A stretch of DNA of 64,000 nt from the NCBI GenBank assembly GCA_037974665.1, contig CM075764.1, positions 81,243,825-81,307,824 on the forward strand, given 5' to 3'. Below are positions 1-10,891 of the stretch, one piece after another. Source of the DNA: Ehretia macrophylla (taxonomy: Eukaryota; Streptophyta; Magnoliopsida; Boraginales; Ehretiaceae). Every line of letters starts with the position of its first letter. Position 1 is the stretch's first letter. The translations under genes and the position numbers were made by a program. Under the pieces are notes generated by a model. That model was not told the origin of the DNA. It saw only the letters and a list, made by a program, of their open reading frames with translations, and searched no databases.

Positions 1-1177
1 CAGACCTCTGAAATCTAGGATAATCCCTCGCCCTGTGTTGGTTGCTGCCGCAACCTAAACATGTTTCTGCTTTTACCCTACAGTCGGCCTACAAATGGCC
101 TTGACGTTTACATTAAGCACACTACGGTGACGAAGCACTAACACTGCCCCTTGAAGATCTAGAAGCTGAAAAAGTAGTTATACCAGCCTGCTGCTGAGGT
201 CTCGTAACGCAAGGCCTATATTGACCCTAAGACTAGGCCGGCCTGTATTGTGACTGAGCCTGGTAAGACCCTTGCTGAGACTGGGACCTATAGAAACCCT
301 GTTGACCCTGAGGTCTAAAAGAGCTCTGTTGAACTGGTGGCCTGTACACAACCTGCTGCACTGGAGGCCTATACACATCTTGCTGACCCTGCGGCTGAAA
401 TGGCCTCTTATTAGGCTGACTAGGACCAATCTGTTCCCCTTTCCTCTTCTCCAACCTAGAAGCTGCATCAAAGGCCTCTGAAAACACATCATACTGAATC
501 AGGGCCATTGTATCCTGAATCTCTGGCCTCAATCCCAAAACAAACCTCCGAGTCTTACGCTCTTGATCCGCTACAAATTCCAGTGCATACCGGGACAGCC
601 TGGTAAAATTAGCCTCGTGCTGGGCCACTATAGCATCACCCTGAACCAAAGATAGGAACTCCGCTTCTCTTCGTTCCCGAACAATCCTCGGGACGTACTT
701 AGCCTGGAACACCCTAAGAAAGGTATCCCAAACATAAGGAGCACCTCGTGCCTCCCAACTAGATTTCACTGTACGCCACCACTCTTCAGCCTCGTCATCA
801 AACAAATAAACCACAAATGTAACTTTCCTCTCATCAGTGTAATCCAAAGGATCAAATATCTTCTCAATTTTGTTGATCCAAGCCTCTGCATTTCTATCAT
901 CCGGCTCGCCCTGGAATCTCGGTGGATAGTAACCCAGAAATTCCTTTAATGTACTACGCCCATGATAACCACCCTGTGTGTGCAACATCTGAGTTTGCAC
1001 AGCCTGTGCCTGAGTAGCCTGCCCTGCTAATATCTGTGCCTGACCCGCTATGACCTCGGTTATACGGTCCATAGCCACTGTTAGATGGTCATACCCCTTA
1101 TCTCTGCCTAGTACTGCCTGACCTGGTGCCTCATCATCACCTTGGGGCCTACCCCGTGTTCTCGATCGCCTAGCCAT
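1..1177 (-). pseudogene. Ty3/gypsy chromovirus (Tekay/Del-like) gag, broken and cut by the window edge
   Basis: The first 314 codons (1177 down to 233) are open and read as a plant Ty3/gypsy capsid protein. The retrotransposon-gag core spans about residues 85-240, with the family-typical segments FLGYYPPRFQGEPD, AEEWWRTVKSSW and RREAEFLSLVQGD; a Gln/Tyr-rich tail fills residues 255-314. A TAG at 233-235 ends the frame. Below it the remains of two CCHC zinc knuckles can be read at about 40-150, interrupted by more stops, so the gene is dead. The start codon is chosen because it is the first ATG after the primer-binding site at 1446-1457 and begins a basic N-terminus. Protease and polymerase would lie left of the window. 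The gag type and the initiator-Met primer site fit chromoviruses of the Tekay/Del group; the lineage is inferred, the gag family is clear. Confidence 0.9.
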
Positions 1178-1445
1178 TCTTCTACCAAAGAGTTAGCGCA
1201 GGTTATAACACATAGACAGGTTATAGACAATTAATAACACATAGGCAACAAACTCATGCAAAGCACGCAAGTCACTTAAATATTAGTCACATAAACAAAT
1301 TGATCACGTAATCACATAATTCACTTAATCACCTAATCGCTTAATCATATTATCACATATTTCACTTTTCTTTCACTTCTTACATAATTTCATGCTAAGA
1401 CCATTACCCACATTTCGAGAATACCCTGGCTGACAACTAACATGC
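1178..1445 (-). other. Leader between primer-binding site and gag
   Basis: Untranslated leader of the family C element. It carries an irregular array of short AT-rich units around CACATAATTCACTTAATCAC at about 1280-1360. No open frame or other signal was seen. Confidence 0.6.
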
Positions 1446-1457
1446 GCTCTGATACCA
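1446..1457 (-). promoter_or_regulatory. Primer-binding site (initiator Met tRNA) of the left Ty3/gypsy element
   Basis: On the minus strand these bases read TGGTATCAGAGC, the usual plant retrotransposon site complementary to the 3' end of initiator tRNA-Met. It sits five bases from the LTR end and about 270 bases before the gag ATG, which fixes the element's orientation as minus. Confidence 0.9.
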
Positions 1458-1462
1458 CTTAA

Positions 1463-2618
1463 TATAACGCCCCAACTCGAAACCAACCATAACCCATTTG
1501 AAACAAGCCCGACAACCCTAATTTCGCAATGCACTAAGGCTGAATTTTTCAGACTTTCACCACGACATCTAAATCAAAAATTCGGCATTACAACATTACT
1601 ACCCCATAATTAATAAACTTTTAGAAACAACAACCTACCAATTCCAACCACTACAACAACAATCATTCAACAATGAACTCAAAATCCAATTTTAATACCC
1701 GAAAAATAAAAATACATGCTACTACCGTTCAAAACCTATAAAAATGCATATAAATGATCATTGGCAACTACCGAGCATTAATCTAACAACAATTTAACAT
1801 TTCATCGAATAAAAATTCAATTATATGAAAATGACATAAAATAGCATTTTAAGATCCATAATTTTTCTCTCACATTTGATGTAATATGATGCTAGAAATG
1901 TGTGCAATAGGTGCCCAACAAGTGAAACCAAGCTTTGGTTGAAGAGTTTTGGCCTTGGATTGCAAATTATATTGAAAAATTTTGTTCAAAAACCAAGCAA
2001 AAATGCCCCAAGAGTTTCGGCCATGTGTGTGAGTTTTGAGTATGTTTTGAGCTTTGTTATATATTATATTGTATGTATTATGTATATATATGCAAAGTCA
2101 AAGCAAGAAGGCTAAGTCAAAGTTTCCAATTTTATTCTTTTAATTAGTATTTTTAGTCTTTTAACTATCTTTTAGACTATTTTTGCTCACCTATATGCAT
2201 TGAACACTTAGACTATTTTAAGTAGTATATTTTTAGTTGACAAAATTTTCATATGCATATAGTTATACCCGACTCGGTTTAAAACTCGATTTTTTCAAAA
2301 AAAGGTGTAAAAACTTTTAAAATTCCTAATCCGATTTGAAATCTGTTTTAATCAGACACGGGTCTATTAATATCCGAGGACTAAGTTTTAAGACGTTTAA
2401 AACACCCGTGTAAAAATTTTAGCGGACGTGCGTTCAAAATACTATTCATAAAAACCAACGATAAAATTTCTGATGCCGATTTTGATGAAAATTTCATGAA
2501 TGCATACTTAGCACGTAATAGGAATATAAATCATAGAATTAATACATTCTAACTCACATAACACATAAACATGTCAAAACTCGCAATTCTATGCAAAGGT
2601 AAAATATGGGATTTCACA
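1463..2618 (-). mobile_element. 5' LTR of the left Ty3/gypsy element (family C)
   Basis: On the minus strand the LTR begins TGTGAAATCCC at 2618 and ends at 1463 in GGCGTTATA, probably a G-to-A decayed form of GGCGTTACA. It matches the solo LTR at 58017-60465 over most of its length (the AATTCGGCATTACAAC segment and the paired ACTCGATTTTT segments are shared). It is about 1.3 kb shorter: the part corresponding to about 58,050-59,330 is missing, including the hairpin discussed in the findings. The 3' LTR lies outside the window. Confidence 0.8.
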
Positions 2619-2953
2619 ATAACCAATCAAAATTACTTTCTTCTAAAGCAAAAGCCATGCAAATCCTATGATAGCAATCATTACAATCCAAAGGTAACTT
2701 TATTCTCTCTCTTGACACTTGGCAAAAAGGTTTAATCAGCAAAAGCAATGGTCAAAATTCCTTTATCTTTATTCAAAAATGAATCCTATCCATTCATTTC
2801 AAATTCAAATGACTAGGATTGATGACATGGACAATCCTAGTCATCAATCTCTACATGCATATGCTTCATGTAATTATCTAGTCATTAAATTGCAATTCAC
2901 CTTTTGACAACTAAGACCATGACGTGACATTTCTCGAAGTACATCATCATAAC

Positions 2954-3045
<92 letters not shown>

Positions 3046-4270
3046 TTTGCCCATTTTAATCTCTATTAGAATAAATATATTGAAACTACTTTTCAATAAT
3101 TACAATTTGGCTCTAAAAGTTTTGGTAATTATAATTTGACCCCAAAACTTTTCAAAATTACACTTTTGGCCCAAATACCAATATAGATGACTCTTAACAC
3201 CTTAAGCCACTAACCACATTATACAAGCTCCTGGTGAACTTATTCATGATACTTATTACTGTGTGACCTTCTAGATTCATAATCGCGTACAGATGAGGGA
3301 TCGATAAACCTTTTTTATCTATTTCGAAAATATCTCGATCATTTACCGAAATACCCTCATGCTCATGAGTGACGCACTAGCAACGAACATACCATGAGAA
3401 TGCAAACAATAATGAAGACGACGACTTTTATGAATCCATTTAGCTGTTGAGAATTAGCGTGCAGTCCGATCCTTTTGTTAAGAATGCCCCGATCGAAAAA
3501 GGACCATGAAATGGTTAAGTCCACCTCCGATACTATGTATAAATCTGAATCGGTGAAACGAGAGATGACTACCATGGAAAAACTCATTTCCATCACTTCA
3601 TATTCGCCTTGGCCAAGGACTTCTTCGTTTAACGACTGATCTCAGATATCACAGGACTTTGCCTCATGCCGGAGGTTAACAGATCCTATCTTGACAATTA
3701 CCTGTCGGCTCATACCACAAAACTAAAACGTGAAAGGCCGTAACCCACCTTATGGAAGACGGACATTGTCCAAACACAGTATTTAGTCTCTGATATAATC
3801 GACAGCCGTAATTTCTCAAGTCTGACGATTAATTTGCACAATTTTCAACTAAATAGTCCACTATTTATCGTGACATTCAATGATCCGTATACAAACGATC
3901 ACTCATATGTTTATTAGTCCACATTATCATGTTGTTCTGACACTTCGCACACCATCTTTTATCATTTCATCACTATGTTAATCAAAGGTTACATATGATA
4001 ACCCGTACTTGATTATTCTAGTCCCTGTTGAATAAACTGAAGGGCTATGAATCGTTTCTTAATGTTTATCATATCGAAGAAAAAATGCGAAATATCCTAA
4101 ACCCTTTTAGAACATTTTTTCTTCTTGGATAAACATTAGGGACATATTCATATCGAAGCAGAGAATATAAATATCCTGCAAATAACATCGTGTATAAAAC
4201 ACGTAAAAATATTCTTATTAAACCCTAATAAGGTCATCTCAAACTATAGCATTAGGGCATATCCCTAACA
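2619..4270 (-). mobile_element. Copia-type LTR, partial (family B, copy B1)
   Basis: The minus-strand start TGTTAGGGATATGCCC lies at 4270. The sequence matches the other family B LTRs in this window (48205-50487, 53151-55579, 57266-60989) from the TG end inward. It is cut at 2618 by the family C element, beginning within ATAACCAATC, which corresponds to about 53937 in copy B3. The remainder must lie left of the window. The open frame at 3363-3596 is repeat sequence, not a gene. Confidence 0.85.
2955..3041. repeat. Compound (CA)n(TA)n microsatellite inside LTR B1
   Basis: About 24 CA units run directly into about 15 TA units. A TA tract lies at the equivalent position in every other family B LTR here (49191-49225, 54270-54322, 60839-60867), so the microsatellite is part of the LTR and was carried by transposition; only this copy has the long CA part. 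Confidence 0.95.
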
Positions 4271-5297
4271 CAACTCTCTAATGCATAGAAGTATAGACAG
4301 TTTGTAGGCACTTCAATTCCTTCGTACTAAACCTAAAAATATTAGAAATAGGGGAGTGAACAAACATTGTTGCTTAGTGAAGGAGGGAAACAGGTAACCG
4401 GAGAGTTTTGAAAATACTTTTGTGCAATACAAATAAGGCATAAAAGCATCTAACAAAATAAAACACTTATTCAAGATAATAAAGTTGAGCAACCCATTTA
4501 GAAAACTATAAATTAAACAACAAATACATATAAGAAATTAAAGACCAATAAGGCAACAACAACATATAAACAATTAAAGAACAAGGCAATCATGGGTAAC
4601 TTTCCGAGGACTTAGGGCCCAAGTGAGAGTTACCTAATAAAAAGGATACAGTGTCAATCTTGAACACGAGCCACAAGCCACGAACCACGAACAAGAGATA
4701 ATGAGGATATTAATAACGAGGACAATAAGCTGGCATCCCTATACACCAACGAGGGTACTCCAAATGTATCACCCCGTTATCCTGTGACCCAACTTTCCCA
4801 GGGCAGCATCCCTAGTGAGAGAGGGAATAGCTACGGAGCTAGAGCAACCAACCCTGGCAAGCCCGATACCACCTAGAGAGGCCTATCGCATCTGTGCTGA
4901 TAATAAGGTTACGCAACTGTCGATGCGAGAATTATGAATATAGCACATACAAGAATTAGATTGGCTATCTGATAACACATAAAGAGGAGCAACAAAGTAG
5001 GTTGTCCTTAACACACATAATAGCAATCAATTGCAACAAACACACTATCATAGAATTTTACTTAAACCGTTCACATTCTCACAAGATAGCAAGTTATTTA
5101 GTCTCTAACGACTTAGCAAACCAGTTAAATGCTCAAGTAATACAACTAGCATCCTAACTACTTTAAAAGGACTAAAGCAATACAAGCTAACACACTTTAC
5201 AATAACAAACAATTTCATATTCTTTAATTACCCTATTTTACTTCCTAACAACTAAACAAGTTATTTATTGTCGTGGTCACCCTACAAGCACACTAGA
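4271..5297 (-). mobile_element. Ty3/gypsy-type long LTR, first half (family D, copy D1)
   Basis: It aligns with D2 at 46,965-47,559, for example in the segments around GACTTAGGGCCCAAG and GTGCAAT. It is interrupted by the copia element at 5298 and resumes at 15959, where the CTAGA target site is repeated. Its upstream part is separated by LTR B1. It contains the conserved hairpin at 4357-4376. Confidence 0.75.
5293..5297. repeat. Target site duplication CTAGA (left)
   Basis: CTAGA directly before the LTR start at 5298 is repeated at 15959-15963 directly after the LTR end. A perfect 5-bp duplication shows that the element between is an original, unrearranged insertion. Confidence 0.97.
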
Positions 5298-6736
5298 TGT
5301 TGGAGATATGCCATAATGCTATATAGTTAGATGACCTATTTTGAGATATTTTGGCATTAACTTGTACCTAATGGCATTTACGTCTATATGTTTGTTTACA
5401 TATTTACTTATTTGTGACGTTCATATTTTCCGCCATTCCTATTATATGAATGTGTCCTTAATGTTTTTGAGAGAAGAAATATATTCTAAAAAAGTTTAGA
5501 ATACGTTGGCATATTCCTTCGATATGATAAACATTCAAAATGATTCATAGCCCTCAGATTATTCGACCGGGACTAGAATAATCAAGTACGGGCTATCATA
5601 TGTAAGTTACCTTTGATTAACATAGAGATGTTAATGATAAATGATGGTGAGCCTTGTGCCATAACAGCATAGGGATGCGATTGACTTACATATGGGTGAT
5701 TGTTAGTTGAACGAATCACTGAATGTGACCAGAATAACAAACTACATGACTTTGGATTAATAGTTTGTTATTCGTTGCAAATTGTGCAAATAATCATTTG
5801 ACTTCAGAAATTACGGCTTCCGGTTATATCAGGGGCTAAATACTGCATTTGGACAATACCTGTCTTTCAAAAGATGGGTTACGGCCTTTCGCGTTTTAGT
5901 TTTATGGTATGAACTGACAGGTAATTGTTAAGATATGATCTGTTAACCTCCGACGTGGGGCGATGTCCTATGCAATCTTATTTCGGTTGTTGAATGAGGA
6001 AGTCCTCGGCCGGGGCACATAACATATGGAATGATGGAAAGGGTTCCATAGGTGTCATCTCTCATTCCACTGATTAGATCTACGCATAGAATCGTTTAGT
6101 GGACTTAATCGTATCAAGGTCCCCACAACGATCAGGACATATTTAATGGAAGGATCGGATTGCATGCTATTTCGTGACTATAAATAGATTCATAAAAGTT
6201 GGACTTCATTATCGTATAAATTGTCATGATATGCGTATGTTGCTAGACGTAACTCTTGAACATGAGGGTATTCCGGAGAATGACGGAGACATTCTCGGAA
6301 TAGATTAAAAGCGTTTAATAGTCCCTCATCGCTATACGGTTATGAATCTAAAAAGTCACACACAAAAAGAGCACCAAGAATAAGGCAATTAACGAGCTTG
6401 ATATTAAGTTAGAAACACATTAAAGAGTTAACGTTGTTTATTTTGGACGTTAATAGTTAAGCGGGCCAAAAGTACAAATACTGAAAGTATTGGGGCCAAA
6501 TTGAAAATACTGAAAGTGTTGGGATCAAACTGCAAATACTGAGTTGAAAACACGTTAAAGTGTTAACGGTGTTATTTTGGCCATTAATGGTTAAGTGGGC
6601 CAAAATTATAATTTTTGAAAATGTTGGGGTCTAAGTGTAAATACTGAAAGTGTTGGGGTCTAAGTGCAAATAGATTGATGGGTCAATCTTCAATTAATTA
6701 TTCTAAAGGGGTTTAGAATTAATTAATGTTTCTCTT

Positions 6737-6828
6737 CACTAAAAGACAAACAACAACTTGCACTAAAAGACAAAACACTAGAAGACAAACAACAACTTGC
6801 ACTAAAAGACAAGCACTAAAAGACAAAG
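6737..6828 (+). promoter_or_regulatory. Tandem CACTAAAAGACAAA array upstream of the LTR TATA box
   Basis: Five variants of CACTAAAAGACAAA occur, two of them followed by CAACAACTTG, ending about 107 bases before the TATA box. The array is repeated in the 3' LTR at 15050-15140. The AAAAG core resembles Dof-factor sites; an enhancer role is inferred from position and repetition. Confidence 0.6.
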
Positions 6829-6934
6829 AACAAGTTGGCTTGAATATATATGCATGTTTGACACTTGGCAAAAAGGTGATGTCTTGAGAAAACATAACAT
6901 GCCACTTGTCACATGCCTACACATCTCAAGACTC

Positions 6935-6943
6935 TATATAAAG
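6935..6943 (+). promoter_or_regulatory. LTR promoter TATA box
   Basis: TATATAAAG in a GC-richer context, 710 bases before the LTR end. The same box lies at 15248-15256 in the 3' LTR. It is the best candidate for the U3/R promoter of element A. Confidence 0.65.
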
Positions 6944-7646
6944 CCAACTTCTCTTCATTGTTTCATGTTGTTTTTTCGGCCAAGGCACACAAACATGAGC
7001 AAGAAAATCCTCTCCTTTTTCCTATGATATTTTCGGCCATAGTAGAGAAAAGTGGTAGGGAGTTTTCTTTTGCTTTTCTAACTTTATACAAGCTTAGATC
7101 TATTACCGAGGTGCTAGCATATATACTTGGTTCGTGGTGTTTTCCATTGGATGCTCTGTGTTTCAATCTATGACCTTTACCCTTGTGAAGGAGGCTAGTC
7201 CATGCCATCTTGTTTTCATCTTGACGCTCTCGGCCAAAGCACAAAAAAAGATAAGTGTTAGTCTTTTTGCTTTATTATTATATACAAGCTTATTTCTACT
7301 ACTAAGTATCTTGCACATTAACTTAGTTTGTAGTAATAACTGTTGGATGCTTGTGTATTTTGATCTAGAGCCGTTGCATGTGTGAAGAAGGCTTGACCAC
7401 GCCGTAGCATCTCCGTCATAGTTCCACCTTTACTCAACTATAAACGGGAGGTATGCCATTTTACTTCTCGTTTACTTTATAGTATATTTGATATATTATT
7501 TGTTGCATGTTGATTATCATGGACTTTACTTTAGAAATGCTTGTGATTACAAAAGTCAATGTTGAAAATTTTAAAATGCTCAATGCTTCCGCTTTAACTC
7601 TTTTATGTTGTGAATCACATGTTTCCGAGAACCGATCCCTTTCAAG

Positions 7647-7658
7647 TGGTATCAGAGC
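7647..7658 (+). promoter_or_regulatory. Primer-binding site of copia element A
   Basis: TGGTATCAGAGC, complementary to the 3' end of plant initiator tRNA-Met, two bases (AG) after the LTR end. It fixes the element's orientation as plus. Confidence 0.95.
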
Positions 7659-9366
7659 CACGATTTCTAAGGTCCATGAAATCATATGTATAGCTGTGGA
7701 TCTAATCTTTAAAGTAAGTAAAATGGCATTGGCTCATGATTCTAAGCACTTGCATGTAAAGATCTATGATTGTCTATGATGGTTCGAGAAACGAGCAAGT
7801 AGAATATTTTTCCCTTGACATGGCCGAGAGACACTAGGCTTTTGAGTGGTTGAAAAACATGCCACTTTATGTATATTGTACATTGCATACGATGAAACAT
7901 GGAACATATGAGTAGAGCCTTTTCTCCTAGCCTTAGTCGTTTCTTTTTGGCTTTGAGGTTGGTTTTTGAGGAATGTGGCGCTCCATGTATAATGTAAACC
8001 GTATATGATGGAACATGGAACATGAATATAGAGTACTTTTTCCCTTACCATGGCCGAGAGTCTTCTTGGGATTGTAGAGGTTGAGAAAATTGTTGCTACA
8101 TTGCTTGTACTTGCCACGATGATTGATCTTAACTTGCATTTGTGTTATAAGGTGTTATAATCACGGAATCTATTGGTTTACATACAGATTGGCAAAGTGT
8201 TGCTAATGGATGTTAAAGATTAGATGATTGTGTTGTCTTTTGTATGTGATGCGTAAGATATATGTGCTAGCTTGCTTGTTTAGCTTAGATTGTATATTGG
8301 ATATGCATGATCTTGGCTTTATGAGTATGAATGGTTGGTTGAATGGTGAACTAGATCACGGACTTGGTATTTGAATGGTTTGTAATTAATACATAAGTCT
8401 CATTTTACTTTCTTGTAATTGAGAGAATTATGTAGTGAGGACTATATGTAATCTTTCAAGACGAAGTGCAAGAAGACCAATAAAGGCATCCAAGGAGTTG
8501 GAGGGGCTTTGAAGATTTCAAGGAAGTTGAAGATCTTGAAGACATTGGATGTGCTTTAGGATAATCTTCTTTTCCTTATTCTAAGCCCAAGTCCATGATC
8601 CACCATTCGCTTGTGTTGCTTGCATGCATGCTATGTTATTTGCTTTATGAGATAATAGCCTATAAGTAGCTTTGTGTGCATGATGAGATCTTCATGTATG
8701 ATTCTTACATATGTGTTTATTCATTTGCTAATATGTGATATTCGCTTATAAATAAACTAATGTGCAAAGTGAGACCTTAACAAACAAACAAAACTCCCTA
8801 TGTGCAAACTAATATTAGATCTGTAGTCCTCCGTCATCCTAGGACTTAATGAACCCAAATCGATCATATCCGGTCTTACCCAAAGGTAAAGGGACATGAT
8901 TCGTAATAAGTTTAATTAAGTCGCTAGTAGAACATAGTGATATGGTTGTCTGCCAAAATCTAATGGTCAACATAGCCACAAAGGCTTAAGGCTATTGATT
9001 CAATTTATGGGATAACTATGAGATGACAGGTTGGATCTAACTGAATCACTTAATCAACATAGCCACAAAGGTTTGAGACCAAAGTGATTTAGGGACTAGA
9101 AATGCCCAAATCCTATTTAGTGAAATAGACGAACAAAGCGTTGTTGACTCTTGGAACCTATATTTCAACATAGCCACAAAGGTTTGAGAGATATATGTGA
9201 GTAAGAGAACTTGGTCACTCGCTAAAGGAATCTTAACAGATTTACGTTTCTCATTAAGAGAGTTTGAGATTCGATAAAATTAGTGGGAGCTATCATTTAA
9301 TTAAAGACCAAGTTAAATGATTAAATGAGTTAAAGTCAACTAGCAATCTTATTTTTCCGCATGTTT
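7659..9366 (+). other. Long untranslated leader of copia element A with a triple motif
   Basis: About 1.7 kb separate the primer site from the gag ATG. CAACATAGCCACAAAGG followed by a TTTGAG-like end occurs at 8968-8990, 9055-9077 and 9166-9188. The same three copies, with the same first spacing of 87 bases, lie in the leader of element B2. No long frame exists here. Confidence 0.75.
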
Positions 9367-9543
9367 ATGGCTACATGTATGAACCCGTTTTTATCTTAAT
9401 ATTCTAGAATTATATCACATGATTCGGACCAAACTTTATTGATTAAATGTTGTCTAAGAATAGTTCTTAGAAACTTAATCATATGATTAGATTAGAATGC
9501 TCTTAAGTTTCCTTCTTGATAATGCATTGATAAGAATGCAAAA
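9367..9543 (+). pseudogene. Copia gag N-terminus remnant (element A)
   Basis: The ATG at 9367 begins MATCMNPFLS and stops at the next codon. It is collinear with the better preserved start MASFINPIIS of element B2 (ATG at 52893), and a later LRIVLRNL segment matches the conserved LRVVLRFE of that copy. Several stops follow. The frame is then lost at the insert starting near 9544, so only the first quarter of gag is left. Confidence 0.6.
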
Positions 9544-10891
9544 TGTCATATTTCTCTCCATTAATGTTTAATCTTTCACACCTATTTGATGCCTAAATAC
9601 ACTCATTATTTTTATATTTTGATTTAGGATGCAAATAGAGGCGTTAAGTGCAAAATGAAGTTAAATCGCGCAATTCTGGATAGCTCCAATACTGTTACAT
9701 TTTTTGGGTATAACTCTCTCATCCGAACTCTGATTGAGGCGATTCAAGATGTTATGGAAAGCCAAGAAGAAGATCTACAACTTTCATGTTTTGAGTTTTG
9801 AGAAATAAAGGCTGCATCAAAGCCAAAATTGGACGTGAAGTTGCTGCACCTGTGCTGTTTAATGTTTTAGAATGTTCTTTATCTAGAAGCTTCTAGTTGA
9901 TAGTGGATGATGTGGTGCACAAAAATTCCAACTATTTTGGCTATCTTAATTGTATTAGGACTTTTTCTAGTTGTTTTAGGTTTTCCTAGTTATATTAGGA
10001 GTTTACTTTACCTTTAATATTTTCTTATTCTATTTAGATTAAGAATCCATTATCTTAGGGGATTTGGTAGGCTTCACAAACTATAAATAAGGGGAGAAAT
10101 CATAAGATTTGGACCACCTCTTTTTCTCTCCCCTTTTCTTCTTCGAAATTTCTTTATGGCTCTGCGTGGCTAAAACTTTTATTATTGGTCGAAGGGAATT
10201 GAAGCCTCGGAATCAAGAAAACTGTGAGATCTAATTAGTTTTTACTGTTCAATTTATGCTTTAAGTATTGAATGTTCTTCTTTTTTATTTATATGATTCT
10301 TTTGTTTAATTGCTAGGGTGGCCAACTAGTTTATTATTTGTTATAATCTACTGCTAAGTTAGATATCAAATCCGTAATTGTTTGATCCCTCTAATTTGCG
10401 AAGCAACTAAGGTTTAATAATTTGCTGCGTAAGAGATTATTAGATTTTAGGAAGAACGTTCAACTAAATTAAATGCAACTGCGTGTGCTTGTGTTGTTTA
10501 GCTTCATCGATCTCTCTAGTTCTTAAGGCTGCTACTAGATTAAACCTTTAGCGCGTGTCTGACGTTGTTTAGTGGTTAGGGTTAATTAGGTCGCATGTAT
10601 TCTAATTAACTACGACTAAGGAGAGATAGGAAAATAATTCCAACGATGAATATTTAAAGTTTGAATTGATATATACTTGCATCAATGATCAGTTACAAGA
10701 TTCCGATAGTGGATGTTGACTTAGACCAAGGCTCGTCTTCTTAATTAAATTCAAAATTTTTAAATTCAGTAATTTTTCTTTATATCCTCAAACCCCCCCC
10801 CCCCCTCCTCAACCTCGTTTACGTAACACAAATTAGGCTAGATACTCTTTGTGGGAACGTTCCTTGCTCACACTACTACATATATTTTTCA
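9544..10891 (+). mobile_element. Probable inserted LTR-like or non-autonomous element inside copia A
   Basis: This stretch interrupts the copia gene order: gag stops before it and polymerase traces resume after it. It starts TGTCATATTT and ends TATTTTTCA, so it could be a TG...CA LTR, and its tail (GGGAACGTTCCTTGCTCACACT, C-run at 10793-10804) resembles the 3' ends of plant LTR elements. The 5-bp flanks (CAAAA and GAGTA) do not match, so the exact ends are uncertain. No coding frame is present. Confidence 0.4.

Larger units (their letters stand above)
5298..7644 (+). repeat. 5' LTR of copia element A
   Basis: It starts TGTTGGAGATATGCC and ends CCCTTTCA two bases before the primer-binding site. 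It contains a TATA box at 6935-6943, a tandem array at 6737-6828 and imperfect repeats of a unit around GAAAGTGTTGGGGTCTAAGTG at about 6470-6670. The small frames at 6913-8139 lie in non-coding LTR and leader and have counterparts in the 3' LTR only because the LTR is duplicated. Confidence 0.95.

Noticed and set aside
2924..3139. Frame of His/Thr and Ile/Tyr repeats
   Set aside because: Translation of the CA/TA microsatellite in LTR B1.
6913..8139. Cluster of small frames on both strands, some repeated at 15167-16039
   Set aside because: They lie in the LTR and leader of copia A; the repetition comes from LTR duplication and no frame has domain features.
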